This document shows positions 45,011 through 55,802 of a stretch of 64,000 nt of DNA, one piece after another (positions within the stretch are counted from its first letter, which is position 1; the number at the start of each line of letters is the position of its first letter). Source of the DNA: Hamiltosporidium tvaerminnensis (taxonomy: Eukaryota; Microsporidia; Dubosqiidae); NCBI GenBank assembly GCA_022605425.2, contig CM061247.1, positions 504,001-568,000 of the forward strand, in the 5' to 3' direction. The notes beneath the pieces were generated by a model. It saw only the letters and a program-made list of their open reading frames with translations, did no database searches and was not told the DNA's origin. Made by a program: the position numbers and the translations under genes.

Positions 45011-45826
45011 ATGAAACTACTAAGAAAGACTTTTTGGACACTTGATGATTTTGAATTAGGAAAGCCTTTAGGTAGAGGTAGATTTGGACAGGTTTGGTTG
45101 GTACGAGAAAAGAGAAGTAAAATCATTGTAGCTCTAAAAATGATAACGAAAAGTCAAGTAACTGGTTCAGATAATATAAAACAACTACGAAGGGAATTAG
45201 AAATACATTCAAATCTAAAACACGAAAATATTATTAGAATGTACGGGTATTTTTATGATAGTGAACGCGTTTATTTAATTATGGAATATGCGGGTGGAGG
45301 AGAACTTTTTGATATTTTACGAGCCAAAGGAAAATTTAGTGAGTGTGAGTCTTCAAAATACATTTATCAAGTTGCCCGGGCTTTGCAAAGTATGCATTTC
45401 AATTCTGTTATTCATAGAGACATTAAACCAGAAAATATATTGGTTGGATGTGACGATAAATTAAAAATTAGTGATTTTGGATGGTCTGTTACCAACAGAG
45501 ATCATAATAGGTATACGTATTGTGGTACCTATGAGTATATTCCACCTGAGATGCACAGGAACAAAAAACATTCTTCTTTTGTAGATCTTTGGTGTCTTGG
45601 AATTTTATGTTTTGAATTTTTAGTAGGACAGACACCATTCCATACCAGTAATGGTAATCACGCTGAATCGAGTAGAAAAGCAGTTAATCTTGATTATACA
45701 ATCCCAAGCTTTATTTCTTCAAGTGCATCTGATTTTATAAAAAAATTATTGGTTTCTGAACCAAATTCTCGTATGAGAATAGAAGATGTATTTAATCATC
45801 CGTGGATTAAAAAATATAATTCTTAA
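45011..45826 (+). CDS. IPL1: Aurora-family Ser/Thr kinase (Ipl1)
   Basis: Mitotic kinase of the chromosomal passenger complex. 271 aa, nearly all kinase domain, lacking the long N-terminal tail of other Auroras. Motifs: WTLDDFELGKPLGRGRFGQV (Aurora: W.l.DFeiGrpLGkGkFGnV), VALK with Lys43, LRRELEIHSNLKHENIIRMY (60-79), IHRDIKPEN (134-142), and the Aurora signature ISDFGWSV (153-160). The activation loop reads YTYCGTYEYIPPEM, where T169 aligns with the autophosphorylated Thr of Aurora A; the loop is diverged from RTTLCGTLDYLPPEM. Frames extending to a TTG at 44948 were rejected: ATG 45011 is preceded by CCC (45005-45007) and gives the natural start. Confidence 0.93.
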   Translation: MKLLRKTFWTLDDFELGKPLGRGRFGQVWLVREKRSKIIVALKMITKSQVTGSDNIKQLRRELEIHSNLKHENIIRMYGYFYDSERVYLIMEYAGGGELFDILRAKGKFSECESSKYIYQVARALQSMHFNSVIHRDIKPENILVGCDDKLKISDFGWSVTNRDHNRYTYCGTYEYIPPEMHRNKKHSSFVDLWCLGILCFEFLVGQTPFHTSNGNHAESSRKAVNLDYTIPSFISSSASDFIKKLLVSEPNSRMRIEDVFNHPWIKKYNS

Positions 45827-46643
45827 CAAATTCTGATGTATTTTTAAATAAAAGAATTTAAGATAGATTTATAAAAAATTATGTTTTTCTAAATTAAACA
45901 ACGATCCAAATTTTTTTACTTTTTAAAGAATTAAATATGAAAATAAAGTGTGGAACAAAATTTTCAAAGAAAATGTTTCTTAAATCTTTGATTTATCTTC
46001 TAAATTTTTGTATTTTCTATTTTTTTTATCTTAAATTAAAAAAAAAGTATTATTTGTTTCTATAGTAGTATTGATTTTTAAAAATATGATACTTGTAAAT
46101 TTGTTATAAAATTTGTATTTTTTTTATTTTAAGGCATACATACGTACTTTAAATTTTTTTAAAATATGGTTGAAATAGAATAAAATATTTTTTTATTAAA
46201 ATCCGAAACGTATTTCAAAGTAATTATTTTTATTTCAAGAGAATTTGTAAATTAATTATAAAAAATGAGATTAAAAGTAATACATATTTATGTCTTTTAT
46301 TAGAAATATTTATTAGGAGGAATTAATGAAAGCGATAATTTTTTAAAAATTTAGTGTGGATGAAATTTCAAAAGTACAAAATGTAAATGAAAAAATAAAT
46401 TATTAAGAGAACATAATTACGAATAGAGAACAAAGACGACAATAAAATTATAATTTTGAATGTAAATTATAATTTAAATATTAGAAAAGCATAACTAACA
46501 AGTACCAAACGATACTCGAAAAAAATATAATTTTTAATGCAAATTGATTATTCATTGAAATAACGATATTTAACCGCATAAAGATACGTTGGTATAAGAT
46601 TATTTTTTGTTTTAATAATTTGATTTTTTGTGCCCCTCATTTC
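45827..46643. other. AT-rich intergenic spacer
   Basis: Between IPL1 and LHP1. Nothing recognised. Confidence 0.6.
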
Positions 46644-47711
46644 ATGACAATTGAAAATTTAGATAAAGTAAAGAAGCAAATTGAGTTTTACTTTAGCGAT
46701 TCAAATTTCAGAGTGGACAAATTTTTAAGAACAGAAGCTTTGAAAAATGATGGCTGGATTGATATTCAAACGATTCTTACATTCAAAAAAATGAAGGAAT
46801 ATAATACTACACTAGAAATGGTGAAAACTGCTATGAATGGAAGTACTTTGGTAGAAATCAATGATGATAAAATAAAGAAAATAGAGAGTGAAAAATATAA
46901 AGAATATATCATGAAAGAAGAGCATTCTTCTTCTTTTGCAGTGGTTAAAGGATTCGATATTCATATGTCGTTTGAAGAAATTGAAATATTTTTATCTGAA
47001 TTTGTCAAACCAAGACTGATTAGAATGAGAAAAGACAGAGAAAGAAAATTTAATGGTACAGTGTTTGTAGAATTGGGATCTGAAGAAGAGATAAATGAAT
47101 TTTTAAAGTTGAAAATAAAGAAACCAATTTTAAAAAATGAAGTCTCTTTACCCGAAAAAAACGAGGATTCCGTTACAAAACATGATGATGATATTAAAAA
47201 AGAAAAAATTGATTCTCAAAAAGAAACCAAGGAAGAAGCTTTGGTAGAAGATAGTTTGTCAGAAGACGCAATTCTAAAAAATAAAGGTACTGGAAAACGA
47301 GAACGTGAAGATGCAGGCGAAGATTGTGATCGTATCAAAAGAGTTAAGACTGAAGCTAATGATTTCTTGGTTCTCATAAAAATGAATGATTATTTAAAAG
47401 AAGTTCCATCTAAACCAACTGAAAGTGAAAAACTTATTAAATCAATGGAAGGTAAATTTTATAAATTTGAAGCTGAAGGAAGTATTGATATTAAAACTGT
47501 TAAAAGAATCATTCCGGGCGTTGCATTTGTGGATACACAAAAAAACACTCTAAGATTTAAACATGTTCCAGAGTTCGAAACCAAAGATTTTGAAAGTGAA
47601 GATATTAAAATTAAAGTTACCAAATTAAATAAAACAGAAAGCGATGAGTATACGTCCGGACTTAATTTAAAACCCAAACCCGTAAAAAAAGGTCGTAGGA
47701 GAAGAAATTAA
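46644..47711 (+). CDS. LHP1: La/Lhp1 RNA-binding protein
   Basis: Binds the 3' oligo-U tails of new RNA polymerase III transcripts and helps tRNA and other small RNAs mature. From ATG 46644, 355 aa. La motif at about 1-85: VKKQIEFYFSDSNFRVDKFL, then KNDGWIDIQTILTFKKMK, including the aromatic and Asp residues that hold the UUU-OH end. RRM1 follows at about 97-165 (SFAVVKGFDIHMSFEEIEIF, GTVFVELGSEEEI). A charged Lys/Glu linker leads to a C-terminal RRM-like domain (about 235-315; ending TLRFKHVP) and a basic tail, KPVKKGRRRRN, a likely nuclear signal. A TTG extension to 46620 was rejected; CCCC (46633-46636) lies just before the chosen ATG. Confidence 0.92.
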   Translation: MTIENLDKVKKQIEFYFSDSNFRVDKFLRTEALKNDGWIDIQTILTFKKMKEYNTTLEMVKTAMNGSTLVEINDDKIKKIESEKYKEYIMKEEHSSSFAVVKGFDIHMSFEEIEIFLSEFVKPRLIRMRKDRERKFNGTVFVELGSEEEINEFLKLKIKKPILKNEVSLPEKNEDSVTKHDDDIKKEKIDSQKETKEEALVEDSLSEDAILKNKGTGKREREDAGEDCDRIKRVKTEANDFLVLIKMNDYLKEVPSKPTESEKLIKSMEGKFYKFEAEGSIDIKTVKRIIPGVAFVDTQKNTLRFKHVPEFETKDFESEDIKIKVTKLNKTESDEYTSGLNLKPKPVKKGRRRRN

Positions 47712-47879
47712 TTAAATCCGTTTTTATTTACAATTAGACCTATTTTTATCTTAAATATTTTAATAAAAAACTAATATTGATATGTTCTTAAAAGAAGAAT
47801 ATTCGACTCTATTTAATTAAAATATTTGTTAAAACATAAATATTTTTTAAAATTTTATGCATTTCATTCTACCTCATTG

Positions 47880-48480
47880 ACCACCATCTTTTCTTTTTCT
47901 GAATTCGAATTTCATTTATGCTTTTCGGTTTCTTTAGTGTGGTTTCTCTTGCATCTCTGCTCTCATAATAACATACATTGACGCTCTCCCCCAGCTCTCT
48001 TCGGCATTTAGTCCTGACTCAAGTCCTCTTCGTCGGTCAAAGGAAATTGTTTCGACTGTTTTCTTAAGTACTATAGACTGAATGTATGCCTCTACATTCA
48101 TGGGTATTTCTAGTCTTTTAAGGTGTGACTTATGATATTTTGTCACAATACCGTCCCAGGTTATCACATAAGGGATTATCTTAACACTACACTTAGAAAT
48201 AAGACCTAACTCATTAGCTAGCAAGTCATACTTCCTAAGTTTTTCAGTTTCAACTATTTGAAGTGAATCTTGGGAAGTAATTCCTTCTTCAATGAGTGTT
48301 ATTGTATTCTTCTTCGTATCTAAAATAAATATGTCGGGTCTGTTATTCCGAATTTTAACATCAGTTTTTATTCTGGTGTCCACTCTTATCTCTGCATCCT
48401 CATTATCAAGAATTTCTTCAACAGAGTGAATCCTAATTCGTTTTGAGGACTTAAACTTATATCTATTTAAAACATTTCAA
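47880..48480 (-). mobile_element. 5'-truncated non-LTR retroelement, C-terminal endonuclease-like fragment
   Basis: An open frame from about 48478 to 47934 with no start codon of its own reads IHSVEEILDNEDAEIRV, RNNRPDIFILDTKKNTITLI, EEGITSQDSLQIVETEKLRK and YVITWDGIVTKYHK. The PD ... (T)LIEEG ... K arrangement and the ITSQDSLQ..ETEK.RKYDLL context fit the restriction-like endonuclease region at the C-terminus of R2/CRE-type reverse transcriptases. That assignment rests on recalled family patterns. A more decayed copy lies at 42540-43130. It sits between LHP1 and the ZIP gene. Confidence 0.65.
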
Positions 48481-48982
48481 TAAATTATGAATTATTATAA
48501 AAAATTTAAACTTTGTCCTTAAATAGCCATTTGAATGGGAATTAAATTGAGTAAATTATTGTCTTTGTTGACAGTCTTTTCAAAATTTAATTAGATGATT
48601 CGTAGAGATTTATTTTAAATGTTAAACATAGAAGAAAGGATATCTACCTAAGTATTTCAAAAAGTAAACCATGTGAGACCTTGATCTTTAAAACATTTTG
48701 TATCCATCTTTAATGCATATAGGCCAATAGATCTAATAAAAAACACTTTTACAGTAATTTCATTTCAACAATAAATTTATAAACTTTAATACTAAATTAA
48801 TCTTCACATTCCATTTTTTTTATATTTTTTTTCAATGCAATAATTAAAATTTAATTTTTAATTTACTTTTAAGACTATTTGAAAGACACTAATAAATAAA
48901 AACTTTTGAGATAGAAATTATTTTTTTATCGTTTCTTATTTGAAAATAACAAAAATAAAAAAAAACCACCCCCAATAAAAAT
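48481..48982. other. AT-rich intergenic spacer
   Basis: No gene seen. CCCCC lies at 48969-48973, just upstream of the ZIP start. Confidence 0.6.
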
Positions 48983-49930
48983 ATGGGAAATGATACAATC
49001 TTGATGGCCACCATGACTTTTACGATTTCTGCACTTCTTTGTGTGGTACCAAAAATTTTAACAAAAATAAAACATGTTAAGACTGCTTTTCCATACATGA
49101 CTGTTTTTTCTGCTGGTTTGATGCTTTCAGTAATTCTCCAAGATTTTATACCACATTTGACATCCGATGGATGTCATTCATCAAATACTAAAATATGCCC
49201 AGTTCATAAAAAAACAATAAGTAAATGCCCAGATGATTGTAGTGCCAAACAAAAATCTCTAGATGATCATCATCATGGTCATAAGCACCACGATCATTCA
49301 TCGGGTGCTCATAGTCATTTTAATTATGGATTTTTGATTGCTGGAGTTACGTTTATATTTTTATTAGGAATTGATTCTATTGTTTTGAAGCATTCTCATT
49401 GTGATAATCGAGATTTGATTGAAAATCATCATTTACATGATCATGATAAATTTGGGTCTTGTAATACTGAATCATTGAAATATTCTACTTCAAAATTGCA
49501 AGCTTTCGTTTTTTTAATTTCGCTTTCTGTTCATTCATTTTTCGAAGGATTGGTTTTTAATGGTTCTGGTTCAATGAAAACCTATGAAATCGGTGTTCTT
49601 ATCCATAAGGCATTGGAATCTTTTGCACTCGGTGTTACAATATTTTCTACCAAATTTTCCAAAGTTACCATATTTCTTCTCATTTTTGTTTATTCTCTTC
49701 TGACTCCTCTAGGAATTGTTCTTGCAAATGGAATATCTCTAAATCATATAACAGAAAATATATTTAATGGATTGGCACTTGGTAGTACACTTTTTATTAT
49801 TTTTGTTGAAATGATTCCACCCAATTTTCATTCTTCAGACGATAATATTGCCAAAGTGGCTGTTTTGTTTGCTGGATATTCTCTTACCTCTCTTGTTATT
49901 TTTTTAATGCATTTGAATAATAGTGTTTAA
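48983..49930 (+). CDS. ZIP (SLC39) family metal-ion transporter
   Basis: Membrane transporter moving Zn2+ (possibly Fe or Mn) into the cytosol. 315 aa with about eight hydrophobic segments. TM1 is near 7-25, and TM2-3 follow from about 36 (FPYMTVFSAGLMLSVI). The TM3-TM4 loop is long and carries two His-rich metal-binding patches (HHHGHKHHDH; HSHCDN...HHLHDHDK). TM4 has the signature SLSVHSFFEGLVF and TM5 has IHKALESFALG; both supply binuclear metal-centre residues (H.FFEG, HK.lE). The last segments end at FLMHLNNSV. Cys pairs in the first loop (CHSSNTKICPVHKKTISKC) may bind metal or form disulphides. The ATG follows a CCCCC tract by nine bases. Subfamily looks ZIP-I/II like. Confidence 0.92.
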   Translation: MGNDTILMATMTFTISALLCVVPKILTKIKHVKTAFPYMTVFSAGLMLSVILQDFIPHLTSDGCHSSNTKICPVHKKTISKCPDDCSAKQKSLDDHHHGHKHHDHSSGAHSHFNYGFLIAGVTFIFLLGIDSIVLKHSHCDNRDLIENHHLHDHDKFGSCNTESLKYSTSKLQAFVFLISLSVHSFFEGLVFNGSGSMKTYEIGVLIHKALESFALGVTIFSTKFSKVTIFLLIFVYSLLTPLGIVLANGISLNHITENIFNGLALGSTLFIIFVEMIPPNFHSSDDNIAKVAVLFAGYSLTSLVIFLMHLNNSV

Positions 49931-51185
49931 TAAAAAGAATTATTTAAATTTTTTATTTTTAACTGTTTTATTCTTGTTTGCTACTGTATTTAAAAAAGTC
50001 TTAATTTTTAAATTCTTTTTAAACATAAAAAAATTATAAAATACCAAATATATTTTTAAATTTTAAATTTTTTTTTCATAAAATGTAATGTTTGTCATAA
50101 AGAAAATTTTTTTCTAAGAAATTAAAGAAACATTCAAGTTTTAAGAAAAAATATTTTTCAAGAATTACTTATTTGATAAATTAAAAACGAAGCATAAATA
50201 GATGGAATAAATATAAAGTAGAAGAATTGATGTCTAAAAAATTCAATAAGAAATTTAAAAATGAATAAATAATTTCTCAACTGCTTTTGTTACTTTAGTC
50301 AATCTTTTCCCATTTTTATTTGATTAAATAAATCTATAAAAATGTTTTATTTTAATTAAATTGGTAAATAAATTGTCATTGTAATAAAGTTTTTAAATAA
50401 TAGAAATAGGCTCACTAAACTGTACAATATTTTAGAAATTTCTTCTTTATACTTTGATTTTTATGATTTTATTTATTAAAATTCTGGGTTAAAAACTATT
50501 TATGGCTTTTATTAAATCTCCTTTTATCTCTTTAACCACTAATGTTTCTTCTTCTAAATCCGACTTGGTTTTGATTATTATTTTTAAATTTATTAAATTT
50601 GTAAGAAAAAATAGGAAGATCATCTAATTTAAATGCCTAGAATCTAATATCTTATATTTTTAATTGATAATCGAGTAACTCAGGTCCATTTGATTTAATT
50701 TTACAATTTAATTTTGATCAAAGTACGAACAAAAAATTAATAATACAATTTCATATTTTAAAGTTAGAACAATCTAGTATATTTCTATATTATTAAGATT
50801 AGCTTAGAATCTTATACATTTTTAAAAAAAGATTATAAATACAAATCAAAACCATCATAAAATCATAATCTAAGTGATTTTTTTTATCGTTTTTATAAAT
50901 TCCTTGGATTTTAATTTAGAATTAATGTTTGAACTTAAAATATATTATCCTTGGATTATATAAACCAATTTTTAGATGTAAGAATTTAAATCTCAAAATG
51001 CAAGAATTTTGAATTTTATTTTTCAAAATGTAAATTTTTTTTTAAATTATAATTTTTGAAAATCAAACTGAAAATTTATTTTACATTTTACCTAACGATT
51101 TAAAAAATTGCACATTTTTGAATAAAAACATAATTTTTTTTAAATTAAAGAATTATAATCAAAAAAAATTCGAATCCCTTTTTAT
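49931..51185. other. 1.25 kb AT-rich spacer
   Basis: No gene, repeat or RNA gene recognised. Confidence 0.6.
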
Positions 51186-53177
51186 ATGGGAGTACCTTCA
51201 TTATTTAGATGGTTAGTAGAAAAATATCCTGATATTATTGAAAAAGCGCCAAGTAAAGAACAAACAGATGGTCTTTATTTGGATTTTAATGGTATAATTC
51301 ATAATTCTTCAAAACCAACTGCAAAGGAATCTCCTAAATCTGAAAATGAAATATTTGAAAATATTTTTAAAAGAACTTCGACGATGGTTGAAATTGTAAG
51401 ACCGATCGAACTTTTATATATTTCAATCGATGGCGTAGCTCCTAGAGCCAAGTTATATCAACAGAGAGGAAGAAGATATCGATCTGCGATTGAGACATTA
51501 GAATCTGGAAAAAGATTTTTTGCACAAAAAAGAGATTCAAATTTGGAAGCAGCTGTTCAAGAAGCAATGGATACAGTTAAAAGTGCAGATATACTGACAG
51601 AACCCATCGAAACGGAGGAAATCGAATCTTCTAAAAACAATATGTCTTTTGAACACATAAAAGAAGAATTGTTGGATATTTCATCTGAGGATCAAGAAAT
51701 TTTTGATTCTAATGCTATAACACCAGGAACAGATTTTATGGAAAACCTTGAAAATAAAATAAAAAAATTTATTCAATATAAAATCAGTACCGATGAACTT
51801 TGGAAAGGATTAACTGTTATTTATAACGGTTCATATGTTCCAGGTGAAGGAGAACAAAAAATTATTTCATTTATCCGATCACAAAAAAAACTTAGGAAGA
51901 ATTTCAGACACACGATTTACAGTCCAGACGCAGATTTAATTTTTTTAGGACTTCTTTTACACGAAAAAAATGTTAAAATTTTACGTGAAGATGTTTTCTA
52001 CCAAGAAAAAGAAAAAAAGAGTTTTTGTCGAAATTGCAATAATAAAGGGCATTCGTTTTCAAACTGTGGATCAGCAGATTTTAAAAATTATCTTTATACG
52101 TTTGTTTCTGTTTTACGAAGACATCTTGAAACCGTGTTTAAAGAACACATTAAAAGATCTTTCGATTGTCACAGAATAATTGATGATTTTGTTTTTTTAT
52201 GCTTTTTTGCTGGAAATGATTTCATACCAACGCTTCCATGCTTTGATATTCGATTTGAAGCCATCGAGAAAATAACACAAATGCAGATAAATAATTTCCA
52301 AAAATATGGAAAATATTTGACAAATAAATCACAGGTAGATTTTGAAACATTAAGAACGTTTCTTGTGACTTTGGCTGGTGAAGAAGATGAGTTGTATATT
52401 AAAAAAACCAGTTATATTTCAATGCTAAGAAAAAAGTTTAATCAACCTGGTATTTTTGAAAGAATCAGTCTTAATACATCGAAAGGTCGTATGCTTTATT
52501 ATAAGGCAAAAATGAAAGTCACTAACGATTCTGAAATTCAACAGGCTTGTAGAAATTATATCGAAGGATTGGCATGGGTATTCGGTTATTACTATAGTGG
52601 AGTAAAGAGTTGGGATTGGTATTATTCATATCATTTTGCACCGCTCGCAAGAGATTTGTCACGTGTCAGTGGATTTAGTCCAAAATTTAATCTTGGAAAA
52701 CCATTGAGACCGCTTGAACAAATTATGGTTGTAATTCCACCAATGAGTAAAAATATTGTTCCTGAACAACTTCACACAATATTTGAAGATAACAAAGATA
52801 TGTTCCCTACGACAGTAAAAATTGATATGTTTGATAAATTACTTCCCTGGCAAGGAGTTGTTGTTTTGCCTTTCGTTAATATAAATTCAATTCTTCAACA
52901 GGTTTCTAAAAAAATATCTGAATTAAATTTAAAAGATACGCTAAGAAACATTGAAGGCAATGAATATATTTTCATTGGAGATAAAAATATATTTTATACT
53001 ATTTTAGATGAAATGTACACTAAGTGTAAATTGTCTGCTGATTTTGGACAGCGAGGATTTACTGGAAGAGCCTTTCCATATTGCTATTCCGAATTTCCGG
53101 GTGAAAAATTGACTTTGATAGAAGGAACTGAATTTGAAAACCACGCTATGTGCGCCATTTATAAAATGGAAAAATGA
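51186..53177 (+). CDS. RAT1: 5'-3' exoribonuclease of the Rat1/Xrn2 type
   Basis: Processive 5'-3' exonuclease for uncapped RNA, acting in rRNA processing and transcription termination when nuclear. 663 aa; the Rat1 C-terminal region is shortened (yeast Rat1 has 1006). The N-terminus MGVPSLFRWLVEKYPDII is the family start. Catalytic-domain motifs: YLDFNGIIH, ISIDGVAPRAK (with MNQQR replaced by LYQQR), VPGEGEQKI, YSPDADLIFLGLL and LCFFAGNDFIPTLP, together supplying the acidic metal-binding residues. A CCHC knuckle, CRNCNNKGHSFSNC (about 280-294), marks Rat1/Xrn2 rather than Xrn1. A low-complexity acidic insertion (about 140-185) separates the two conserved regions. CCC (51176-51178) lies ten bases ahead of the ATG; the partner Rai1 is not in this window. 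Confidence 0.93.
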   Translation: MGVPSLFRWLVEKYPDIIEKAPSKEQTDGLYLDFNGIIHNSSKPTAKESPKSENEIFENIFKRTSTMVEIVRPIELLYISIDGVAPRAKLYQQRGRRYRSAIETLESGKRFFAQKRDSNLEAAVQEAMDTVKSADILTEPIETEEIESSKNNMSFEHIKEELLDISSEDQEIFDSNAITPGTDFMENLENKIKKFIQYKISTDELWKGLTVIYNGSYVPGEGEQKIISFIRSQKKLRKNFRHTIYSPDADLIFLGLLLHEKNVKILREDVFYQEKEKKSFCRNCNNKGHSFSNCGSADFKNYLYTFVSVLRRHLETVFKEHIKRSFDCHRIIDDFVFLCFFAGNDFIPTLPCFDIRFEAIEKITQMQINNFQKYGKYLTNKSQVDFETLRTFLVTLAGEEDELYIKKTSYISMLRKKFNQPGIFERISLNTSKGRMLYYKAKMKVTNDSEIQQACRNYIEGLAWVFGYYYSGVKSWDWYYSYHFAPLARDLSRVSGFSPKFNLGKPLRPLEQIMVVIPPMSKNIVPEQLHTIFEDNKDMFPTTVKIDMFDKLLPWQGVVVLPFVNINSILQQVSKKISELNLKDTLRNIEGNEYIFIGDKNIFYTILDEMYTKCKLSADFGQRGFTGRAFPYCYSEFPGEKLTLIEGTEFENHAMCAIYKMEK

Positions 53178-54469
53178 ATTTAAATCAAATAAAAATTTAA
53201 AATTATTTTATTTTTTTTTCTAAATCTTTCTGCTTCTTAATTTACAGTTTTGCTTTTCTAAATTCTTCAATCTTTAATTCTAAATTTTGCAATTTCCAAA
53301 TCATATATCTTTCAAACTTTTTAAACTTTAGATCGTTGGAAAACATAAGTAAATATTTAAACTGATTTTGGAAGAAAATAAATGGAAAAAATTAAATATT
53401 CAATAAAAATTTTATATCTGAATTATTTGATTAATTGAACTCGGCATGTATAATATCAATAATCAAATGGTATTTATAAATTTTCTATTATTAGAAATTA
53501 TTTTGGTTTTTAAAAGCTCTGTATTTATTTATATACAAAGACGTAACAATTATATAAAAGCCAATATTTGCTTCAAAGCAAAACGCTGAAATAAAAAAGA
53601 ATAGTAAAGCATGTATAAATATAAATATAAAAATAAACTATTAGACATATAATTATATTGTTTTCACCAACAATTATAAAAAAACACATAAGTAAAACTA
53701 TTCATACTTGATCAATAGCGGAATAATTTTCTAAATATAGAAAAAAACAATATATCAAGATTTTGGTGTAACAAAAATTTTTTTCGCTAGGATTAAAAAA
53801 GGAATCAATTTTAATAAATTAACCTACTCTATTAGGCAATAAAAACGATAACTATATGTAAAAATATATTTTTATTCATTATTTTAACGAATTAATATAA
53901 TAAGGAAGTGTTCAAATTAACATTTTTTTAAGCACAAATATGCAGAAAAAGAAAATGAAACAGTTATGTATAAAAATTAATTGACCAATTTTTGCTATAA
54001 ATACTTTTATCTAAGTTTTTGTTACTCGATTATCCTCTAGATTTTTACGTTACTTTTAATTTATAAGTAGGTTAAACTATTTATAGACACAAATTATATA
54101 ATTGCAAGGTATTTCACCTTTTGAAATTATTAAAGATCTTTTTTCTTTATAATTCTGACGAGAATTGGAAATGATTTATATATGTCATCCAAGGAGCTGG
54201 GAGACTCGGAAAACATATATACCCACCCTACATTAATGCGTAAGAAATTTTGGAGCAATGAAATGCTAGACTTTATGAACAGAATAGTGTGGATAACATT
54301 TTCGAAATCAAAATATGGAAAAGAGTCAGATATTAAATATAGGTCAAATAACCTGACAATTAGATAGAATAAGCAAGAAAAGAAAAAGAAATATAACATT
54401 GAATAGAATTTAGTTTTTTATGGAACATTTTTACTGTGCAAAATTGTATAAAGTATTCAGATAGTTTTA
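53178..54469. other. AT-rich spacer
   Basis: No gene. The 61-codon frame at 54182-54367 and the opposite-strand frame there are not convincing. Confidence 0.5.
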
Positions 54470-55175
54470 AAGACGAGGAAATAACTACATTAAAATCATC
54501 TGTTGGTTAAGAATAGTATTAATCGGTGTGGAAAACATTGTTTGTGCTTTTATTTGGATGATACTTATAAAATTCTTGGTTTTTGCATAGTGATTTGAAT
54601 AGAGATGATATTGTCTATAAAATGGTAAAAAAAATTCTAACAACTTAATTCGTAGTTTTTCATGAACTGGATTTAAATCCAAACTTAACCTTTAAGGAAT
54701 CGCTGATGTAAACCCTAAAAATCTAGCTTGTCTCACTCCTTCAATTTGCATGACTTTGAGCCTGTGATATAAAAAAAAATGCTTTTCAAAAATCTAGGTA
54801 AGATGGGTCGTAGATTATTTATCGGAATGGCTTTAAAACGTCTGACAAACCACAGAAAAGCTGTCAAGACATATTTTGGAGAGCTGTTTCTTAGATTAGA
54901 GAAACTTGTTTTGAAAAAACAGCTGGTCTAGGGGGAGCTTAGGTGAATTCGGACCGAGAATAATCCAAAGTAACGAATATTAATGAACTAAGGACAACCA
55001 CTTAGCTGATTTTAATAGAGTATACATACTCATATATGAAATATAGAGGTTATAAGTATCTTGAGAGATACTGGTAGACTTCGATAATGGTTTCTATGTG
55101 CAAACTAGAACCAAATTATTGTCATGAAAAAAATTTAAGTCTTCCACTTTAAAAAAGCATTTACTATTTATAAAC
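54470..55175 (+). repeat. R1 repeat, diverged copy K
   Basis: Forward copy with both ends traceable (GACGAGGAAATAACTACATT to TCTTCCACTTTAAAAAAGC) but an eroded interior. It is the most diverged full-length copy. Confidence 0.75.
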
Positions 55176-55595
55176 CAAGCAGAATTATCCTTGTTTTTTT
55201 GCCTTATAAATCGTTCTATATTAAAATGCTGAGTAAAAAATCCAGCAAATTATAAATCAGGCAATAAAAATAAAATGTCTGGTGAAATTAAAGAGCGCAA
55301 TATTCTAAGGAAACATGTATTATAATATATTTTCTGAAAGATACTTTATAAACTTTAGTCAAGTAACTAACGAGTGATTTTTTTCTAGATTTGTTTAAAA
55401 AAAATTGTAGGCATTAATGAATTAAAAAGTGAAACAGATTTTTTCTATTTAAAAAGATAATAAATAATTATTTTAAAAGGTATAATCTGGTATAATCTAT
55501 ATATGATGAATCATTATTGAATATTTCAAGAGGCTACTTGGATCCGGGAATAAACAAATTGATATTAAATATAATTTTTACAAAGATCAAAATTA

Positions 55596-55802
55596 AAACG
55601 AAAATTTATTCAAAAATGGCATTCTCATTTCATGTGTCGAGATTACATTTATGATGAACCGCGCCGAAAAAGTATTTTTATAAGTGAAATATTTGATTTT
55701 AACGCGTCCAACGATATCAACATTGAAACTTTCTGTATATAAAATTTTATCAGTGACCTTTGAATTATTGAAAAAAATATATAGTTTAACACAAAAATGC
55801 AT
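55596..55802 (-). pseudogene. possible Ty3/gypsy aspartic-protease remnant
   Basis: The 69-codon frame reads FNVDIVGRVKIKYFTYKN, then FSARFIINVI and MRMPFLNKFSF. This resembles the C-terminal half of a retropepsin ending in IILGMPFLKKF. The active-site Asp-Thr/Ser-Gly region is not visible upstream and no RT follows. It could be coincidence. Confidence 0.3.

Noticed and set aside
54182-54399. Overlapping ORFs on both strands (61 and 89 codons)
   Set aside because: Neither shows domain-like features; the longer one is a hydrophobic run expected from T-rich DNA.
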